A stretch of 64,000 bases of DNA, from assembly GCA_910579185.1 (NCBI GenBank), contig CAJTTG010000003.1, positions 1 through 64,000 on the forward strand, read 5' to 3'. The notes under the pieces are model-generated. The model made no database searches. It was given only the letters and a program-made list of their open reading frames with translations, and was not told where the DNA came from. This document shows, piece after piece, positions 60,174 to 64,000 of this stretch. The first letter of the stretch is position 1; each line of letters opens with the position of its first letter. Source of the stretch: an uncultured Muribaculaceae bacterium (lineage in GTDB: Bacteria > Bacteroidota > Bacteroidia > Bacteroidales > Muribaculaceae). The position numbers and the translations under genes were made by a program.

Positions 60174-62231
60174 TTATTCGGATGCTTGTGTTGACTCGCT
60201 GTCAATTTCGTTGAGAAGATCGACCACATCACCGTCTACGCGTGCTATATCGCGCAGCGACGGATCGAGGCGGAAAGCGTTCTCAAGATGGGTGAGGGCC
60301 GGCAGATACTGGTCGTTGCGGTTTGCTGCGACGGCTTTGATGTATTCTTCCTTGGCTGAGTCGCCGAGTTTCTGGGCTTTCTCCCAGGCCTGATCATTGG
60401 CTTTGAGGGCGAGAAGCATCAGCACTTCATTGAACGGGGAGTCGGCGGCGATCTCTTCCACCACATCCTGATAGCGTCCGTTGAGAGCCGCGCTGTAGAT
60501 ACGTGCCTTATGGTATTTTTCAATATCGGGAGTGAGGCTCAGAAGTGAGTCGGCTTTGGTGTACTGGCCGGCACTCAAGAGGGCTATACCATGGTTGAGA
60601 CGTGCTTCGTCGGGTACCTCGTGTTTTGCTGTTGCCAGCAGGTTGTCGAGCAGTTCAGGATCTGGCTGATCGCGATCAATAAGGATTGCCGCGAGGTCTG
60701 TGGCTCCGGTGAGGAATTTCGGGTCTACTTCAAGGGCGCGGCGTATGATTTTCTCGCGCTCGGTGGTGTCGGCGGCCTGAGAATAGAGGCGCCAGAATTC
60801 GTAGCGCGACATCTCGCTGCTGTTGGTGCGGTAGAGCTCGGCTATTTCCTCGTCGGTCAGATAGCGGTAGCGTTGTGTCACGATCTGGTAGCTTACGTTG
60901 CGCAGACGTGGCAGATAGGTAGGCTGTATCAGTTTGGTGTAGAAGGGCAGGCCTTTGATATTGCGGTCCTGACGGGTTCTGTTGCCGGGATAGCTGTCTA
61001 TGATTGTCTCAACGGCTTCGGCTTCTTCGATGTGGCCGTCGGCACGCAGCAGTTTAGCCACATCTTCCCAGGATGACACCGATGCTTCTGTCTTGAACTC
61101 GATGTTCTGGCGGCTTGTCGACGAGAGTCCGCGGAGAATGATGTCCATGGCCGATTTCATTCGGTTGTCGGCCAGACGACGGTTGCTGTCGTAGTTGCCT
61201 TCAGGCGAGGCCGTACCGGAGATGGTGAAGCTCTTGATGGCCATGTCGGGGTTGCTTTCGATCTCGCGGAGCTGGGCAAGCAAGCGATCCATTTCTGACT
61301 GGTTGGAGCCGAGGGCAAGGTCGAGATCCGAGCGGCCAACCTTGAAGGAGAGCTGCATTTCGCCACGGGTGTCGCGGAGCTGCATTTCCGGTGTGGGGAA
61401 GAAGCGTTCATCGGTCATGGGCGCTCCGTTGAGGGAGTAGGAGAGGAAGCGCATGGGGTTGACGGTGCCACGGGCAATGATGAATGTGTCGGCATAGATA
61501 ATGCTGTTGTAGTCCTCGAGCGAGCTCATCACATCGCAGCGGAAATCGTCCTGCGGATTCTTGACATAGACCGAATCATGGAGAGTCAGCACGTCGTCAG
61601 TGCGTCGTCCGGTGTTCTTGACCTGCACGTAGGGGGTCAGCGGATCTTTCGATTTGTCCCAGTCGAGCATGCGTTCCTGTGTGATGGCATAGCGGTGGCC
61701 GTCAAACACTACGGGACGCATGTAGGAGATCTCGTTGCGTGTCACGTTGTAGATGGCCGGCTGTACGATCATGCGGACATTGGATGAGAATAGTTTGTGG
61801 GGCACTTTGACGTGGGTTTTCACATGGAGGTAGTTGCCTTTCACGTCGATGTCGGTAGGCTCGGTTATCAGCTGATTGTTGATGGCTTTTGCCTGCACTA
61901 CCACTTCTCCAAGTTCCGTGGCCGCCGGTTGCATTGATACGTTTAGCGACAGTTGGCCATTGACATCCACTGTCTGGTCCTGGCTTCCCATCACTCGGAA
62001 TAGGAGTGAGCCGTTCTCGTCGATGTTGACCGTGTAGCGGCCCTCATCGTTGGTGGTGCCGATCAGTTTGTCGGTCGATCCGTTGTAGATGCTCACGCCG
62101 TAGATCGGTTCTCCTGTGCCGCTCATGGTCACTTTGCCGCGTACATTGATGTTTCGGGCTGCGGCGGTCAGTCCGGACAGCGTCATCACGCCGCCGGCAA
62201 GCAATATCAGTAGTTTTCTTGACATTTTCAT
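60174..62231 (-). CDS. Periplasmic/outer-membrane protein with carboxypeptidase-regulatory-like, OmpA-like and TPR-like regions (685 aa)
   Basis: A signal peptide (ILLAGGVMTLSGLTAAA) is followed by a carboxypeptidase D regulatory-like beta-sandwich (INVRGKVTMSGTGEPIYGVSIYNG, about residues 28-110). A central part contains an OmpA-like segment (MAIKSFTISGTASPEGNYDSNRRLADNRMKSA, about residues 333-364) that may bind peptidoglycan. The C-terminal ~180 residues are TPR-like helices. The arrangement resembles DUF3868-type proteins of Bacteroidales envelope loci, but I did not confirm that family. It lies 6 nt from the DUF3575-like gene. Confidence 0.75.
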   Translation of the reverse strand: MKMSRKLLILLAGGVMTLSGLTAAARNINVRGKVTMSGTGEPIYGVSIYNGSTDKLIGTTNDEGRYTVNIDENGSLLFRVMGSQDQTVDVNGQLSLNVSMQPAATELGEVVVQAKAINNQLITEPTDIDVKGNYLHVKTHVKVPHKLFSSNVRMIVQPAIYNVTRNEISYMRPVVFDGHRYAITQERMLDWDKSKDPLTPYVQVKNTGRRTDDVLTLHDSVYVKNPQDDFRCDVMSSLEDYNSIIYADTFIIARGTVNPMRFLSYSLNGAPMTDERFFPTPEMQLRDTRGEMQLSFKVGRSDLDLALGSNQSEMDRLLAQLREIESNPDMAIKSFTISGTASPEGNYDSNRRLADNRMKSAMDIILRGLSSTSRQNIEFKTEASVSSWEDVAKLLRADGHIEEAEAVETIIDSYPGNRTRQDRNIKGLPFYTKLIQPTYLPRLRNVSYQIVTQRYRYLTDEEIAELYRTNSSEMSRYEFWRLYSQAADTTEREKIIRRALEVDPKFLTGATDLAAILIDRDQPDPELLDNLLATAKHEVPDEARLNHGIALLSAGQYTKADSLLSLTPDIEKYHKARIYSAALNGRYQDVVEEIAADSPFNEVLMLLALKANDQAWEKAQKLGDSAKEEYIKAVAANRNDQYLPALTHLENAFRLDPSLRDIARVDGDVVDLLNEIDSESTQASE

Positions 62232-62237
62232 GAGCGG

Positions 62238-62783
62238 TTATTTGAATACGTAAGCAAAAGAAATCCCGAGACGGGGCACGGGAATCCATTTTTCATAATT
62301 GGCTTTGAGCGGACGCTCCTCGGTTTCGAGGTATTTGTAGCACTTGGTGTATCCGGCACCGATTCCGGCCGAGAATTCAACATTCCAGTGATCGTTGATT
62401 ACCAGTGCGTAGCCGTAGGTCAGGCCAAGCGAATAGAGATCGCCCTGATAGTTGCGGTGGTTGAATCGGAGGCTGTAGTCGGCAAACATCGGCGAGAACG
62501 CGATGAAGTGACGAGCCATCGGACGGTTGAACCAATAGCGGAGTTCCGGTTCAAAACGGAAGTGAGATGTCTTGATGCCGCCGATCGGTTTTGTGACCGG
62601 ATTGACGGCAAACCCTACTCCGAGGGTCAGACGGCTGTTGAGGCGAGCCTCTACTGTGGCGTTCGGGGTCAGTGTGAGCCAGTCGAGGGCATTTGTCCTG
62701 ACGGCCACGCGCTGCGCCGATGCCATGTGGCTACTCGCTGCTATTCCCAACAGTAGCAGTAGCCTGAGAAAGAATTTGTTCAT
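62238..62783 (-). CDS. DUF3575-like outer-membrane beta-barrel protein (181 aa)
   Basis: This is a small barrel with signal peptide (LLLLLGIAASSHMASA) and typical DUF3575 sequence: VAVRTNALDWLTLTPNATVEARLNSRLTLGVG, then FRFEPELRYWFNRPMARHFI and GLTYGYALVINDHWNVEFSAGIGAGY. It ends with an aromatic-rich strand (ISFAYVFK). DUF3575 genes often accompany fimbrial or OmpA-like envelope genes in Bacteroidales. It is the first gene of the three-gene operon. Confidence 0.85.
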   Translation of the reverse strand: MNKFFLRLLLLLGIAASSHMASAQRVAVRTNALDWLTLTPNATVEARLNSRLTLGVGFAVNPVTKPIGGIKTSHFRFEPELRYWFNRPMARHFIAFSPMFADYSLRFNHRNYQGDLYSLGLTYGYALVINDHWNVEFSAGIGAGYTKCYKYLETEERPLKANYEKWIPVPRLGISFAYVFK

Positions 62784-62849
62784 AGTAATGAATGTTACCT
62801 ATTGTTTGTTTTTTGATTATGATGTTTATTGGATAGAGAAAGAAGTTTG

Positions 62850-64000
62850 CTATGCCGGTTGCAGACCTGCGTTGTCGGTGGCTGTGATGACATTGGGTGC
62901 GTCAGCGGTCTTTTCCTTGTCGAGAGCTTCATATTTCGAATGCTGGCTCTTGAATTCAGGAACGAGATCTTTCATGTGGCGCACGATGGTCATGTCGTCG
63001 GAGTCCGGTGCGATGCGGATCAGATGGTCTATGCGTTGGCTCACATCGGAGAAGTCGTATTCGCGGACACGGGCAATGTTGATCTTCTCGTGGAATGTGG
63101 GGAGGGTCACCTCCTGATCGTTGAGCACTTCCTCATAGAGTTTCTCGCCGTCGCGCAGACCGGTGAATTTGATCTCGATGTTCTTGGCGCCGCTCATCTG
63201 GATCATGCGGTGGGCGAGATCGGCGATGCGCACCGGTTTGCCCATGTCGAACACGAATATCTCGCCGCCGTTGCCCATGGTACCGGCTTCAAGCACCAGT
63301 TTGCATGCCTCGGGGATCAGCATGAAGTAGCGGATGATGTCGGGGTGGGTCACCGTGACGGGGCCACCGGCTTTGATCTGTTTCTCGAACAGCGGAATTA
63401 CGGAGCCGTTTGACCCGAGGACGTTGCCGAAACGGGTTGTCACGAAGCATGTGGAGCCTTTGATCTGTCCGTCTTTGATCGCTTTGTCGAGCGACTGGAC
63501 ATAGATCTCGCAGATGCGCTTGGAGCACCCCATCACGTTGGTGGGGTTGACGGCCTTGTCGGTCGAGACCATGACGAACTTGCGTGTGCCGTATTTGACG
63601 GCGAGGTCGGCTATGATGCGCGTCCCGTTGACGTTGTTCTCAATGCTCTCGTAGGGGTTGTCCTCCATCATGGGGACATGTTTGTAGGCCGCCGCATGGA
63701 ACACGTATTCCGGTTTGTAGGTGGAAAAGATTTCTTCCATGCGGTTTTTGTTGGAGATGTCGGCGATAATGGTAGGTGCCGGTATGGAGGGCCAGCGTCG
63801 GGCCATCATCAGTCGGATGTCGTGGAGGGGAGTCTCGGCCTGGTCTACGAGAATCATCCTGGCCGGGGCAAACGTGGCTATCTGGCGAACCATTTCTGAT
63901 CCGATGCTTCCGGCGGCTCCGGTGATGAGGATGGTTTTGTCGCGGAGCAGATTACCGACGGCATCCATGTCGATCTCGATTTTGTCGCGCGGCAGAAGAT
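62850..64000 (-). CDS. CapD/FlaA1-type nucleotide-diphosphate-sugar epimerase/dehydratase, 5' end beyond the window
   Basis: Only the C-terminal part is present. The SDR domain starts KTILITGAAGSIGSEMVRQIATF. NVNGTRIIADLAVKYG and MVSTDKAVNPTNVMGCSKRICE follow, giving the Ser/Thr and M-x3-K active-site pattern of UDP-GlcNAc 4,6-dehydratases. FGNVLGSNGSVIPLFEKQI and MGKPVRIADLAHRMI are also typical. The frame is open to the window edge, with LLPRDKIEID just before the local ATG at 63968. The gene therefore surely continues upstream, where long members carry membrane helices. It makes a modified UDP-sugar for surface glycans. Confidence 0.92.
   Translation of the reverse strand, partial: LLPRDKIEIDMDAVGNLLRDKTILITGAAGSIGSEMVRQIATFAPARMILVDQAETPLHDIRLMMARRWPSIPAPTIIADISNKNRMEEIFSTYKPEYVFHAAAYKHVPMMEDNPYESIENNVNGTRIIADLAVKYGTRKFVMVSTDKAVNPTNVMGCSKRICEIYVQSLDKAIKDGQIKGSTCFVTTRFGNVLGSNGSVIPLFEKQIKAGGPVTVTHPDIIRYFMLIPEACKLVLEAGTMGNGGEIFVFDMGKPVRIADLAHRMIQMSGAKNIEIKFTGLRDGEKLYEEVLNDQEVTLPTFHEKINIARVREYDFSDVSQRIDHLIRIAPDSDDMTIVRHMKDLVPEFKSQHSKYEALDKEKTADAPNVITATDNAGLQPA

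Overview
The window looks like a chromosomal segment of a Bacteroidales bacterium, most likely a Muribaculaceae-type gut commensal. The grounds are repeated Bacteroidetes -33/-7 promoters (TTG, 19-21 nt, TAnnTTTG), an UpxY-type NusG paralog at the head of a polysaccharide locus, a TamL lipoprotein/TamB pair, Bacteroidetes-style LptD, and paired outer-membrane proteins of the DUF3575 kind. The genus is inference. No rRNA, tRNA or CRISPR array was recognised.

Region 1 (254-22772, all on the minus strand) is a Wzx/Wzy-type surface polysaccharide locus. It starts at a strong promoter (23061-23090) with UpxY, then a HAD phosphatase, an iron-sulfur FrhB-like protein, the Wzx flippase and a pyruvyl transferase. 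An AT-rich block of six glycosyltransferase genes follows (12714-17751). After it come a GT14 enzyme, an IS200-like transposase with a palindrome cluster, a GT2 enzyme, the Wzy polymerase and three GT4 enzymes. A second promoter (5180-5210) drives the initiating phosphoglycosyltransferase and a PqqD-like protein, followed by a nucleotidyltransferase and an HprK-like kinase. Wza has its own promoter (1102-1132). This end of the locus is saturated with a modular palindromic repeat family. It sits between genes, at stop codons, and in frame inside coding sequence, most strikingly twice in the HprK-like kinase.

Region 2 (23139-33328, minus) holds outer-membrane biogenesis genes: tamL, tamB and lptD. 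Region 3 (33516-45826) is mostly housekeeping: branched-chain aminotransferase, an HD protein, RNase D-like exonuclease, bioD, lgt, a lipoprotein, an NhaC antiporter, a small amidase, apbE, a DJ-1/PfpI protein, topA and an RluA-family synthase. A 15-bp-stem bidirectional terminator closes it.

Region 4 (45913-49632) is accessory. It contains a winged-helix regulator and membrane protein pair whose promoter carries two copies of a 15-17 bp palindrome. Next to it is an AT-rich, tightly packed four-gene operon encoding a transglutaminase-like exported protein, a miniature RHS-tip protein with a His...Cys papain-like signature, a small membrane protein and a small exported protein. This operon is the best candidate here for an undescribed system. 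Region 5 (49694-54517) returns to core metabolism: pyrB, pyrI, a flavin reductase-like protein, glyA and a secreted Ser-type sulfatase.

Region 6 (54494-58106, minus) is a compact restriction-modification operon with two different C5-cytosine methyltransferases flanking a DUF3883/PD-(D/E)xK-like nuclease. Region 7 (58327-62783, minus) encodes three envelope proteins: a large beta-barrel, an OmpA/TPR-like protein and a DUF3575 barrel. The window ends inside a CapD/FlaA1-type nucleotide-sugar dehydratase gene, probably part of another polysaccharide locus.
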